A DNA stretch of 64,000 nt, taken from contig NVSG01000001.1 of NCBI GenBank assembly GCA_002401155.1, forward strand, positions 248,001-312,000, read 5' to 3'. Below, piece by piece: positions 1 to 8,545 of this stretch (position 1 is its first letter; every line of letters starts with the position of its first letter). The notes under the pieces were generated by a model that made no database searches, was not told the origin of the DNA, and saw nothing but the letters and a program-made list of their open reading frames with translations. The position numbers were made by a program, and so were the translations under genes. This stretch comes from Hyphomicrobiales bacterium. Lineage in GTDB: Bacteria > Pseudomonadota > Alphaproteobacteria > Rhizobiales > Rhizobiaceae.

Positions 1-794
1 TAGGTGTGAATCTTGATACCAAAAGACCCACCTACATCTTTGCAGATAACCCGAACCTTGTTCTCGTCCAGACCCAGATGTTCAGCAAACAAATTCTTCG
101 ACATATGCGGACATTGTACCGACATATAAAGCGTCAACTCACCATCGGCAGGCTTGTAATCGCAAATGATCGAGCGCGGCTCCATCGTCACGCCTGTATG
201 ACGATTGAAACGGAAACTATCTTCAACAACCACGGCGGCATTCTCGAAAGCCGCATCCACATCACCAGAATCAACACCGCGCTGGAAGCACAGATTGTCC
301 CCTAGCTCTGGATGGATAACCGGCGTATCCTTATCCAACGCCGTCATCATATCAGTGACAGGTTCCAGCTCTTCATAATCAACCAAAATCTGATCAGCGG
401 CATCTTCCGCAATGGCTCGCGAAGTAGCCGCAATCGCAACAATCGGTTCGCCCTGCCAAAACACCTTGCCATTGGCCAGCGGCCATTGTTCGGCAGATTT
501 GATACCCTTGAGGTGATCAAGCGTGCCCACCCACGGCGTGATGGTATCTTTCAAATCATCCATCGTATAAACACCAACCACACCGGGAATGGCGCGGGCA
601 TCATCACAATCGACAGATAAAATTTTCGCATGGGCATAGGGGCTGCGATGAAATGCCAGATGCACCATCCGCGGCAATTCAATATCATCCACATAAGTGC
701 CACGCCCCTGCACCAGCCGTTTGGCATTAGGACGCGGGACGGATTTCCCCACATAGGAATTCGGCAGATCGAGAACGCTGATACGTTTGTTCAT
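1..794 (-). CDS. Molybdenum hydroxylase large subunit (CoxL/XdhB family), 3' part cut by window edge
   Basis: Only the first 264 residues are present; the frame stays open to base 1. The N-terminal segment has the typical GRGTYVDDI and HRSPYAHAKI patterns of aldehyde oxidase/CO dehydrogenase large subunits, and a GGSFGIK loop near residue 255 of the kind that contacts the molybdopterin cofactor. The start ATG (complement of 792-794) follows GAGGTG and overlaps the TGA stop of the small-subunit gene by one base, so translation is probably coupled. It is the last of three genes in medium-small-large order. The substrate cannot be told because the active-site loop that separates true CO dehydrogenases from other hydroxylases lies outside the window. 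Confidence 0.9.
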   Translation of the reverse strand, partial: MNKRISVLDLPNSYVGKSVPRPNAKRLVQGRGTYVDDIELPRMVHLAFHRSPYAHAKILSVDCDDARAIPGVVGVYTMDDLKDTITPWVGTLDHLKGIKSAEQWPLANGKVFWQGEPIVAIAATSRAIAEDAADQILVDYEELEPVTDMMTALDKDTPVIHPELGDNLCFQRGVDSGDVDAAFENAAVVVEDSFRFNRHTGVTMEPRSIICDYKPADGELTLYMSVQCPHMSKNLFAEHLGLDENKVRVICKDVGGSFGIKIHT

Positions 795-1261
795 CAAGCC
801 ACCTCACTACGCTGCTTGGCAACTTGCTCAACCGCATCAACGATTGATTGATAACCGGTACACCGACAGTAGTTTGACGAAATAGCTTCGCGGATTTCAT
901 CCCGCGTGGGCGATGAGTTTTCCTGCAATAAATCATTTGCAGTCATCAACATGCCGGGGGTACAGAACCCGCATTGCAGAGCATTATTCTCAATGAACGC
1001 TTCCTGCAAATCCGGGAAATTAGCACCTTCAATGGTAGTGACTTCCTGACCATCGCATTGCACCGCAAAGGTCAGACAACTACGCACAGTCTGCCCATTC
1101 AGTTGCAACGTACAGGCACCACAAACCCCGTGTTCACAACCAGCGTGGGTACCAGTCAAACCTTCTGCACGCAAAAAGTCCACAAGGCTCAGGCGCGGCT
1201 CCACCGATCGGACCATTGGTTCACCATTCACGGTGATCGTAATATTCATAAGAGCGCTCAA
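794..1261 (-). CDS. Molybdenum hydroxylase small subunit, [2Fe-2S] (CoxS family)
   Basis: This 155-residue protein should pass electrons from the Mo centre to FAD through two [2Fe-2S] clusters. The plant-ferredoxin-type ligands are seen as C-EHGV-C-GA-C near residue 42, and the C-terminal helical-domain ligands as CGFC and CRC further on. The length is normal for CoxS. The chosen start is a TTG that overlaps the TGA of the upstream medium subunit and has AGGGAG seven bases before it. An in-frame ATG 12 bases later (1249) has no good ribosome site. It lies between the FAD and Mo subunits in one operon. Confidence 0.93.
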   Translation of the reverse strand: MSALMNITITVNGEPMVRSVEPRLSLVDFLRAEGLTGTHAGCEHGVCGACTLQLNGQTVRSCLTFAVQCDGQEVTTIEGANFPDLQEAFIENNALQCGFCTPGMLMTANDLLQENSSPTRDEIREAISSNYCRCTGYQSIVDAVEQVAKQRSEVA

Positions 1262-2127
1262 TTTACCGCTCCCTCTGCAATGAACTTTTCCAAAGTGCGA
1301 CGGGTAAGCACCTGCATCATCACCATTTTTGCGGCAGACGATGTGGTCAAATCTTCAAACGGCGTAATATCATCCGCAAGCGCCGCACAAACCGCATCAA
1401 TATCAATTTCAGAAAGAGGCTTGCCGCATATCAACTGCTCAGCCGATGAAGCACGAACAGCCATTTCATCCACCGCAAAAAATACCAAACGCATATCGGT
1501 AAATTGCCCGTCTTTCAGCACCCCATGCGCGGCAAGCCCCGCCATGGCGTAATCACCTTTGCGCCGCGCAAGTTCTTCAAAAAAACTAACCGCACCAGCT
1601 TCAGGCGCAGGCACATCAACGGATACAAGAATTTCATCATCGCTCAGGCAAGTCGAATAGGTACCATCAATAAAATCTTCAGCAGCAACCGAGCGGGTAC
1701 CATCCGACCCCTGAATATTGAATGTCACGCCCAGCGCCAATGCGCAGGCAGGCAACTCAGCGGCAGGATCAGCATTACATAATGACCCACCAAATGTTCC
1801 GCGATTACGGATAGCGCCATGGGCAATATTCGGCATCGCCATGGTAATCAGCGGCGCATATTCAGCAATTTTCGAAGATTTCATCACTTCTGCATGGCGA
1901 GACATAGCGCCAATACGCAAACCACCATCCTGAATGGTAATCCCGTGCATCTCGCCAATATTTGAAACATCGACCAGCACTTCAGGCAAAGCTAAACGCA
2001 TGTTCATCGCAGGAATCAGACTCTGCCCACCCGCAAGAATACGCGCATCATCGCCATGCTCCTGAAGAACAGCAATCGCATCATTGAGGGTGTCAACGCG
2101 AACATATTCAAATGAATTTGGCTTCAA
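1258..2127 (-). CDS. Molybdenum hydroxylase medium subunit, FAD-binding (CoxM family)
   Basis: The 289-residue flavoprotein subunit takes electrons from the iron-sulfur subunit and hands them to an acceptor. AGGQSLIP near residue 33 and GGSLCNADPAAE near residue 113 are the two FAD-pyrophosphate-binding motifs of this family. The gene appears to start with TTG (complement of 2125-2127): GGGAGG sits five bases before it and no in-frame ATG lies close. It is the first gene of the medium-small-large operon, divergent from a TetR regulator. No accessory genes for cofactor insertion are visible next to it. Confidence 0.92.
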   Translation of the reverse strand: MKPNSFEYVRVDTLNDAIAVLQEHGDDARILAGGQSLIPAMNMRLALPEVLVDVSNIGEMHGITIQDGGLRIGAMSRHAEVMKSSKIAEYAPLITMAMPNIAHGAIRNRGTFGGSLCNADPAAELPACALALGVTFNIQGSDGTRSVAAEDFIDGTYSTCLSDDEILVSVDVPAPEAGAVSFFEELARRKGDYAMAGLAAHGVLKDGQFTDMRLVFFAVDEMAVRASSAEQLICGKPLSEIDIDAVCAALADDITPFEDLTTSSAAKMVMMQVLTRRTLEKFIAEGAVN

Positions 2128-2240
2128 GCTGGCCTCCCTACCTGCTTAAAATACATGGGATTCAGATAATGTTATTTATCATCTGATAATTTACATGTAT
2201 ACCACTTGCCAAATGCTCGGTCAATTGGCATCTAAAGGAA
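2128..2240. promoter_or_regulatory. Divergent promoter region between the CoxMSL-like operon and tetR, with a candidate operator
   Basis: The 113-bp gap contains AGATAAT (2164-2170), seven bases, then ATCATCT (2178-2184), an inverted repeat with one mismatch. TACATG elements lie on both sides of it (about 2151 and 2192). A dyad between divergent genes with a TetR gene on one side is the usual layout for a repressor acting on both promoters. Binding by this regulator is inferred. Confidence 0.45.
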
Positions 2241-2918
2241 ATGAACAAATCAATGCCCCTAGCGCAGCAAAAAAGCCCAGCGAAACGCAAACGACTAAGC
2301 CCCGCGGAACGCGAAGCGATGATCGTAAAAGAGGCCATCCGCTTCTTTGCTGAAATTGGATTTGAAGGAAAAACCCGCGATCTGGCCAGCAGGATTGGCA
2401 TCACCCAACCCCTGCTCTATCGCTATTTTCCAAGCAAAGAGAGCCTGATTGAACGCGTCTATCAGGAAATCTACGTGCAACGCTGGAACCCGGATTGGGA
2501 CACCCTCATTCCCGACAGAACCCGCCCGTTGGCAGAGCGCCTGATTGAATTCTATCAGGCATATTCCCATGCGGTTTATGATTACGAATGGGTGCGGATA
2601 TTCCTGTTCTCCGGTCTAAAAAGCGGAGAATTGAATGATCGTTACCTATCTTTAATTCGCGATAAAATCCTTAGGCCAGTATGCGAAGAGCTGCGCCACA
2701 TGAACAATTTACCTTCAACAGACACTATCAAAATCAAAGAAGAAGAGCTGGAACTGGCATGGGGCCTGCACGGCATGTTCTTCTACCGCGCGGTACGCCA
2801 TTTTGCCTATAATATGCCAATCGTTAAAAACACCGATCAGGCCATAACTAACGATGTGCGCTTGTTTCTGGCCGGTGCACCGGCAGTCCATAAAGATATC
2901 GTGGAGCGAGCCAGATAA
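2241..2918 (+). CDS. TetR/AcrR-family transcriptional regulator
   Basis: The protein has 225 residues. An N-terminal helix-turn-helix of the TetR type covers roughly residues 20-70, with the recognition region reading ITQPLLYRYFPSKESL; this is the family's conserved YxYFxxKexL signature. The rest is an all-helical ligand domain with no recognisable specificity. ATG follows AAAGGAA. It is divergent from the CoxM-CoxS-CoxL operon and likely controls it in response to the hydroxylase substrate or a related metabolite (inference from position). A basic, Lys-rich stretch precedes the HTH. Confidence 0.9.
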   Translation: MNKSMPLAQQKSPAKRKRLSPAEREAMIVKEAIRFFAEIGFEGKTRDLASRIGITQPLLYRYFPSKESLIERVYQEIYVQRWNPDWDTLIPDRTRPLAERLIEFYQAYSHAVYDYEWVRIFLFSGLKSGELNDRYLSLIRDKILRPVCEELRHMNNLPSTDTIKIKEEELELAWGLHGMFFYRAVRHFAYNMPIVKNTDQAITNDVRLFLAGAPAVHKDIVERAR

Positions 2919-2935
2919 ATTCTGGCCACCACCTT

Positions 2936-2949
2936 TTGATTTCAATCAA
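2936..2949 (+). promoter_or_regulatory. FNR/Dnr/FixK-type binding site (perfect consensus)
   Basis: The sequence is TTGAT-TTCA-ATCAA, an exact match to the TTGAT-N4-ATCAA consensus of Crp/Fnr-family oxygen- and NO-responsive regulators. Its centre (2942.5) lies 41.5 bp upstream of a start point predicted from the -10-like hexamer at 2972-2977, the classic class II activation distance. It sits 63 bp upstream of the universal stress protein start codon. Confidence 0.8.
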
Positions 2950-2971
2950 TAAGAACAACATAAAGTCTGAT

Positions 2972-2977
2972 TAGTAT
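2972..2977 (+). promoter_or_regulatory. Candidate -10 element of the stress-protein/transporter operon
   Basis: TAGTAT matches TATAAT at four of six positions. It is placed so that transcription would begin near 2984, with the FNR-type box centred at -41.5. No good -35 hexamer is needed at a class II site. Predicted from spacing only. Confidence 0.45.
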
Positions 2978-3011
2978 GTGACATAATGAACTCCCACAAA
3001 AGGTGAGCCGC

Positions 3012-3854
3012 ATGTCATATAAAACCATACTCGTATGCCTAAGCACCGAAGAAGTCGCAGAACAGATATTGCCAATTGCATGCAATATCGCGCGCCAGTT
3101 CGGTGCCCATTTGATCGGCATTCACACCCTGCCTTCAATTATGGTCTATCCTGGCATCGCGATGCATCTGAGTGCACCGCAATTTCGCGAATTCAATGAT
3201 GACATGAAAAAGCAGAATGCCGATATCGAGGCACTCTTTGAAAAGCACACTGCCAACGAAACGTTCGTCAGCGAGTGGCGCTCCTTGCCCGCAAGAGACC
3301 CAAATGCCAGCATGCAACTTACCCGCAGCGCATTTCGCTCTGATCTGGTCATTGTCGCCAAGGCTGATAGCACCTCCGAACGCTACGACCAGTCTGGCCT
3401 GCAAGAAGATTTGATCCTGAACAGCGGCCGTCCGGTTCTGGTTATTCCGGAAGGCTATGGCGACAAGCCCATCGGCAATGAAATCCTGTTGGCATGGAAT
3501 GCCACCAGACAATCCTCCTCCGCAGCACACCAAGCCTTGCCATTCCTCACCATCGCCAAGCAGGTAAATATTCTGACCGTGACGCAGCCTCACCGGGCTT
3601 CTGCCGCGCTTGATACGGAGGGCCATGAGCTCTCCGCCAGTCTCGCCCATCACGGCATGAAGCCGGTGGTACTCCATGTGGAACAAACAAAAGATTCAAT
3701 TGGCGAAGAAATCACCCACCAGGCAAAGATCAGCGGTTCTGATCTCATCGTCATGGGCGCTTACGGTCATTCCCGGTTGCACGATCTGTTTTTCGGCGAC
3801 GCCACACGTTACATGATGCACGATGCAACCGTGCCTGTATTGTTTTCGGGTTAG
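3012..3854 (+). CDS. Tandem-domain universal stress protein (UspA family)
   Basis: The 280-residue cytoplasmic protein has two Usp domains. The N-terminal one begins YKTILVCLS and the C-terminal one ends in the nucleotide-binding pattern G-AYG-HSRLHDLFF-G followed by a VPVLF strand, so the second half probably binds ATP. ATG at 3012 is preferred over a GTG at 3003 because the AGGTGA ribosome site (3001-3006) is correctly spaced only for 3012. It is the first gene of a five-gene operon with four membrane transporters; the next gene starts three bases after its stop. A perfect FNR-type box lies upstream, in line with the anaerobic control known for Usp proteins in other bacteria. Confidence 0.9.
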   Translation: MSYKTILVCLSTEEVAEQILPIACNIARQFGAHLIGIHTLPSIMVYPGIAMHLSAPQFREFNDDMKKQNADIEALFEKHTANETFVSEWRSLPARDPNASMQLTRSAFRSDLVIVAKADSTSERYDQSGLQEDLILNSGRPVLVIPEGYGDKPIGNEILLAWNATRQSSSAAHQALPFLTIAKQVNILTVTQPHRASAALDTEGHELSASLAHHGMKPVVLHVEQTKDSIGEEITHQAKISGSDLIVMGAYGHSRLHDLFFGDATRYMMHDATVPVLFSG

Positions 3855-3857
3855 ACC

Positions 3858-5093
3858 ATGACCCCAGAACCAGATACCTCCGAACCTCATCTGCGCCGAG
3901 CCATCGGGCTGCCTCTACTCGTGCTTTACGGCTTGGGCATCACCATCGGCGCAGGCATCTATGTCCTGATCGGCACAGCCGCGGAAAAAGCCGGAGACTT
4001 CGCCCCAAGCTCTTTCCTGTTGGCGGCCTTCGTCATGGCTTTCAGCGCAGCAAGTTTCGCTGAATTTTCTGGCCGCATCCCGCAAAGCGCTGGCGAAGCG
4101 GTATACGTAGATGCAGCTTTCAGTCAAAACTGGCTAACACTGGCAACGGGCCTGTTCATCGTCTTTTCTGCGACCATTGCGGGTGCCGCCATCAGCATTG
4201 GCTGTGCCGGATATGTGGCAACCATCGTGCCCCTGCCCCAACCAGTGATTGTGGCAATCATAATCCTGCTCATGGGGCTTCTCGCTGCACGTGGCATCAA
4301 GGAATCCGTGATGTTTGCAGGCATATTGACCGTCATTGAAATCCTCGGACTGGTGGTCATCATCATAGCAGGCTATCTCCATGAACCAGAAATATTCAAC
4401 CAACTCCCAAGTGCCATTCCATCACTGGATGACAGTGCCGCACTAACTGGCGTATTTGCCGCCAGCCTGATCGCATTCTTTGCCTTTATCGGATTTGATG
4501 ATGTGGTCAATCTGGTGGAAGAAACCCACAATCCCAAACATACCATGCCATGGGCCATCGTGATTTCGCTGGTTGCCGTCACAGTGATTTATTTTCTGGT
4601 GGTGTTCGTCGCAGTCCAAACCGTACCCTCGGACGAACTGGCAAAATCCAGCGCACCAATCGGATTATTGTTCGAACGCCTGACCGGCATATCACCTCTT
4701 GGCATCACACTGATCGCCATCGTTGCCACACTAAACGGCGTGGTGATCGAGATCGTCATGGCCTCAAGAGTGATTTACGGACTCGGCAAAAAAGGTCATC
4801 TGCCGGGACGCTTGTCACGGGTGAACCCAAAAACTCAAACCCCGTTAAATGCCACCATACTAATTACCATCATCATGCTGGCCAGCGGGCTTTTAGTGCC
4901 GCTTGATTTTCTGGTCACCACAACTTCGCAAATCATTCTGGCGGTGTTCGGGCTGGTAAACCTCGCATTGGTCGTCGTCAAACTACGTGGCGACCCCGTG
5001 CCCGAAGGCATATTCACGGTGCCGATCATCATGCCAATCATCGGCGTCATCACTTGTGCATTCATGCTGATTGGCCCATTTTTTATCGGCTAA
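3858..5093 (+). CDS. APC-superfamily amino-acid permease
   Basis: This 411-residue integral membrane protein has about 12 hydrophobic segments. The first contains GLGITIGAGIYVLIG, the substrate-binding unwound-helix motif of the amino acid-polyamine-organocation family. A later segment reads FFAFIGFDDVVNLVEE, another family hallmark. It likely moves an amino acid or polyamine across the inner membrane; substrate and direction are not evident. It is slightly short compared with most members (430-500). It lies between a stress protein and a cation antiporter in one operon. Confidence 0.88.
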   Translation: MTPEPDTSEPHLRRAIGLPLLVLYGLGITIGAGIYVLIGTAAEKAGDFAPSSFLLAAFVMAFSAASFAEFSGRIPQSAGEAVYVDAAFSQNWLTLATGLFIVFSATIAGAAISIGCAGYVATIVPLPQPVIVAIIILLMGLLAARGIKESVMFAGILTVIEILGLVVIIIAGYLHEPEIFNQLPSAIPSLDDSAALTGVFAASLIAFFAFIGFDDVVNLVEETHNPKHTMPWAIVISLVAVTVIYFLVVFVAVQTVPSDELAKSSAPIGLLFERLTGISPLGITLIAIVATLNGVVIEIVMASRVIYGLGKKGHLPGRLSRVNPKTQTPLNATILITIIMLASGLLVPLDFLVTTTSQIILAVFGLVNLALVVVKLRGDPVPEGIFTVPIIMPIIGVITCAFMLIGPFFIG

Positions 5094-5117
5094 TCATCGA
5101 GCATCAAAGGACACTGA

Positions 5118-6182
5118 ATGAACTTCGCCGCCCTCCTTCCTCTATCGCTTCCAGCCAATATTCTGATATTCGTGCTGGCAACGGTAGCGGTGTGGATTGC
5201 AGGCACACGACTCGCAGTATTTGGCGACGAACTCTCTGACCGATTCTCCTTCAGCCGCGCATTCATTGGTTTGGTATTTCTAGCGACCGTGACCTCGTTA
5301 CCCGAGATCGTCACCACGATTACAGCAGCTACTGCAGGAAATGCGCAACTGGTCCTCGGCAATATGTTTGGCGGCGTCACCATGCAAACCGCAATCCTTG
5401 CGGTCGTAGATTTACTGTTCGTGCGCTACGCCCTCACCTCATGGCCGCGCAAGCCAACCCATGCGCTTGAAGCGGTGTTGTTGATCATCTTGCTCAATAT
5501 CATCCTTGCTATTTCTTTTCTGGGTGACTTCGAAGTATTTTGGGGCATTGGTCTGGGAGCATTATCACTGACGTTGTTTTATCCGCTGGTCATCGTTTTG
5601 CTGCACCGATATGACGAACAATCTCCTTGGCAACCCATCGATATTCCTGAGCACGCCGAAGAAACCATTCCATTCATCAAGTCGAAAAACATTGAAGAGC
5701 TGAGCAAAAAACAACTCATCTGGCAATCTATTTTCGCCAGCCTTATGATCCTGATTGCCGGGTATATCCTCGCCAATCGTGCAGATATCATCGCCGATCA
5801 AGCCGGGCTTAGTTCTTCCTTCGTTGGCATCGCGTTCCTTGCCGCGGCCACTTCCATGCCAGAACTTTCAACCACCATCGCGGCAGCCCGAATGGGCGCC
5901 TATACGATGGCAATTTCGAATATTTTCGGCAGTAATTTAATCATGGTAGCCTTGATCCTACCCGCCGATATTTTCTATCGAAAAGGCCCCATATTGGCCG
6001 AGGTCGATAAAGTTACCCAGTTCTGCATTGTTACCGGCATTCTGGTCACCGCAATCTATATCGCTGGCATACTGATCCGGCGTACACCGCGTCTGTTTGG
6101 AGCAGGCGTTGATTCCGTTCTGGTACTGATCATTTATCTGGCGAGCCTGTTTGCTGCATTCATGCTAAGTTCGCAGTTATGA
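5118..6182 (+). CDS. Ca2+:cation antiporter (CaCA family, sodium/calcium-exchanger-like)
   Basis: The 354-residue membrane protein has two homologous halves. Each half carries an alpha-repeat: FLATVTSLPEIVTT followed by GNMFGG near residues 55-85, and FLAAATSMPELSTT followed by SNIFGSN near residues 240-275. The acidic residue in (S/T)xPE is the ion-binding Glu of the family. It probably exchanges Ca2+ or another cation for H+ or Na+ at the inner membrane. ATG follows AAGGAC. Its stop overlaps the next start by four bases (ATGA). Confidence 0.9.
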   Translation: MNFAALLPLSLPANILIFVLATVAVWIAGTRLAVFGDELSDRFSFSRAFIGLVFLATVTSLPEIVTTITAATAGNAQLVLGNMFGGVTMQTAILAVVDLLFVRYALTSWPRKPTHALEAVLLIILLNIILAISFLGDFEVFWGIGLGALSLTLFYPLVIVLLHRYDEQSPWQPIDIPEHAEETIPFIKSKNIEELSKKQLIWQSIFASLMILIAGYILANRADIIADQAGLSSSFVGIAFLAAATSMPELSTTIAAARMGAYTMAISNIFGSNLIMVALILPADIFYRKGPILAEVDKVTQFCIVTGILVTAIYIAGILIRRTPRLFGAGVDSVLVLIIYLASLFAAFMLSSQL

Positions 6183-7816
6183 ATCAGGAACGATCCGAAA
6201 ACCACAAGAGTTACGGCAACCCATTTACCGGATTGATCCGCCAGTTGCGCTGGTCCTATTTACCACCATTGATGGTATATCTGGCCGCCGGAATTTCCGG
6301 TTTAACGGCCATCGTCGGTGCGTTTTTCGTCAAAGATTATCTGGGGCTATCGGCAACCTTCCTTGCCGGCCTTGCATTTTGGGCTGGCATTCCGTGGGCA
6401 TTGAAAATGCCGCTGGGCCATCTGGTGGATCTGATCTGGCGCTGGAAATTCATACTGGTCTATATCGGAGCAAGTCTCATCACTTGCTCAATCCTGATCA
6501 TGTACGGACTGATCGCCTACACGGATCAAATGACGGTTTATATGGGCATCGAAGCATGGTTTGTAACCAGCGCCCTGCTGGCTCCCATCGGCTATGTAGT
6601 GCAGGACGTTGTGGCAGATGCAATGACGGTGGAAGCAGTACCCGCCCGTAACGACAGCGGCGTTGAATACACCGAGCAACAATCCAAAACCATGCATACC
6701 ACCATGCAAACCCTTGGCCGGTTTGCCATTATCAGTGGCTTTGTCTTTGTCGCCGCGCTGAATATCTTCATGTTCTCCGGTGTGGAAAACATGACCCAAG
6801 CCGACAAGATCGAGATTTATTCAAAAATCTATCTGGCCGCATTGGTGGTGCCAGTGATCTCGATTGCTGGCGTCATGCTCGGCCAAGTGATGGTGCACAA
6901 TCGCGCCAAAGCCATGCGCGCGCAAAAAATCGACGAAACACAAATTGAAAAGCTGCTGTATAAATCAACAGAAGAAACCAAACCCAATTGGTGGATTTTT
7001 GGCGGCAGCGCGGTCTTCATCGCCTTCACTCTATTCATGGGGCTGGGCGATTTCACCTACGGGCAGGAAATCATCTTCGTCGGTTCCATGGCGATCGTAC
7101 TCTTTATGATGTCACGCCTAATCCGTGAATTGGATCAAAATGTCGCCCGCGCACTGGTGGGAACCGCAGTCATCATCTTCATGTTCAGAGCCACCCCCTC
7201 GCCCGGCGCCGGGGCCTTATGGTTCGAGATTGATATTCTAGGCTTCGATCAACAATTCCTTTCTGTCCTCAGCTTATTCACCTCTGGCCTCACCTTGCTG
7301 GGCATGGTCATGCTGCGACCGTTAATGGCAACAAAATCCATTGCCTTCATCATCGTATTTTTGACCATCGCAGCAGGCATTTTATCCTTGCCAAATATCG
7401 GCCTCTTCTACGGCCTGCATCACTGGACCGCGGCATGGAGCGGAGGCATTGTCGACGCCCGTTTCATCGCCATTCTCGATACGGCAATCGAGTCTCCCCT
7501 TGGACAAATTGCTATGATCCCCATGCTCGCATGGATTGCCAAAAACGCTCCCGCCAACCTCAAGGCAACCTTCTTTGCGGTAATGGCCTCATTTACAAAT
7601 CTGGCGCTTTCCGCAAGCGCATTGGCAACGAAATACCTCAACAAGATATTCACCGTCACCCGCGAGGTGAAGGATCGCACAACCGGCGAAATCACAATTG
7701 AGGCGGATTACAACGAACTCGGCATGCTATTGATTACCGCAACAATCATCATCGTTATTCTGCCGCTCGCAGCAGTCATTATCGTCCAGAACTCTCGCTT
7801 TAAAACGGCACAATAA
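6179..7816 (+). CDS. MFS-type carrier resembling the folate-biopterin transporter (BT1) group
   Basis: This 545-residue protein has about 12-14 membrane segments. Near residue 75, PWALKMPLGHLVDLIW resembles the PW-x-K-P-x-x-G-x-x-D motif of BT1-family carriers. A long hydrophilic stretch around residues 155-175 contains YTEQQSKTMHTTMQTLGR. The assignment to BT1 is by motif impression only, and the substrate is unknown. Start ATG lies inside the stop of the antiporter gene (4-bp overlap), showing tight operon structure. Confidence 0.65.
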   Translation: MNQERSENHKSYGNPFTGLIRQLRWSYLPPLMVYLAAGISGLTAIVGAFFVKDYLGLSATFLAGLAFWAGIPWALKMPLGHLVDLIWRWKFILVYIGASLITCSILIMYGLIAYTDQMTVYMGIEAWFVTSALLAPIGYVVQDVVADAMTVEAVPARNDSGVEYTEQQSKTMHTTMQTLGRFAIISGFVFVAALNIFMFSGVENMTQADKIEIYSKIYLAALVVPVISIAGVMLGQVMVHNRAKAMRAQKIDETQIEKLLYKSTEETKPNWWIFGGSAVFIAFTLFMGLGDFTYGQEIIFVGSMAIVLFMMSRLIRELDQNVARALVGTAVIIFMFRATPSPGAGALWFEIDILGFDQQFLSVLSLFTSGLTLLGMVMLRPLMATKSIAFIIVFLTIAAGILSLPNIGLFYGLHHWTAAWSGGIVDARFIAILDTAIESPLGQIAMIPMLAWIAKNAPANLKATFFAVMASFTNLALSASALATKYLNKIFTVTREVKDRTTGEITIEADYNELGMLLITATIIIVILPLAAVIIVQNSRFKTAQ

Positions 7817-7819
7817 TCC

Positions 7820-8545
7820 ATGATAAAATTAGAACATGAACACACCGAGCAAGCCATAAAAGAACGATTGGCCGAAGATCACCAACCACACTATTTGCGC
7901 GACTGGGTCTATGGCGGCATTGATGGAGCAATTACCACTTTTGCCATTGTGGCAGGCGTGGTAGGTGCCGGACTATCTGCAAAAATTATCATTATTCTGG
8001 GATTAGCAAATCTCATCGCCGACGGCTTTTCCATGGCCGCCAGCGCTTATAGCGGCACCAAGACAGAAGCCGATGAATTGGAACGATTTCGCCAAATTGA
8101 AAAAGAACACATCGCACAAGTGCCAGATGGCGAACGCGAAGAAGTACGTCAAATTTTAGCAGCAAAGGGTCTTAGCGGCAAAGCACTGGGTGATGCGGTT
8201 GCCGCAATCACCTCCAATGAAGAAACATGGATCAACACCATGCTGGTCGAAGAATATAATCTCTCGATCAATCTGCGCTCCCCTTTGAAATCTGGGTTAA
8301 GCACCTTTGCAGCATTCTTTATCTGCGGCGCAATTCCGCTACTGCCTTTTTTGCTCGCTGCCGACCAGGCACTGGAAATAGCTCTGTTCACTACCGGCAT
8401 CGCCTTTTTCACCATTGGCGCTGTCAAAAGCAAATGGTCACTGGCCGCTTGGTGGAAATCAGGAGTGGAAACCCTGTTCATCGGATTGGTCGCCTCCGCA
8501 ATGGCCTTTGCCATCGGGCATTTTGTTAAACAATTGGTCGGCTAG
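7820..8545 (+). CDS. VIT1/CCC1-family Fe2+/Mn2+ transporter
   Basis: The 241-residue membrane protein starts with RDWVYGGIDGAITTFAIV, which matches the conserved DGxxT first helix of VIT/CCC1 proteins. It continues with LADGFSMAASAY and a charged Glu-rich loop (residues 75-120, EADELERFRQIEKEH) typical of the cytoplasmic metal-binding helices. Members export or sequester Fe2+ and Mn2+. It is the last gene of the stress-protein/transporter operon, three bases after the MFS gene. Its TAG stop shares CTAG with the stop of the convergent protease gene. Confidence 0.9.
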   Translation: MIKLEHEHTEQAIKERLAEDHQPHYLRDWVYGGIDGAITTFAIVAGVVGAGLSAKIIIILGLANLIADGFSMAASAYSGTKTEADELERFRQIEKEHIAQVPDGEREEVRQILAAKGLSGKALGDAVAAITSNEETWINTMLVEEYNLSINLRSPLKSGLSTFAAFFICGAIPLLPFLLAADQALEIALFTTGIAFFTIGAVKSKWSLAAWWKSGVETLFIGLVASAMAFAIGHFVKQLVG

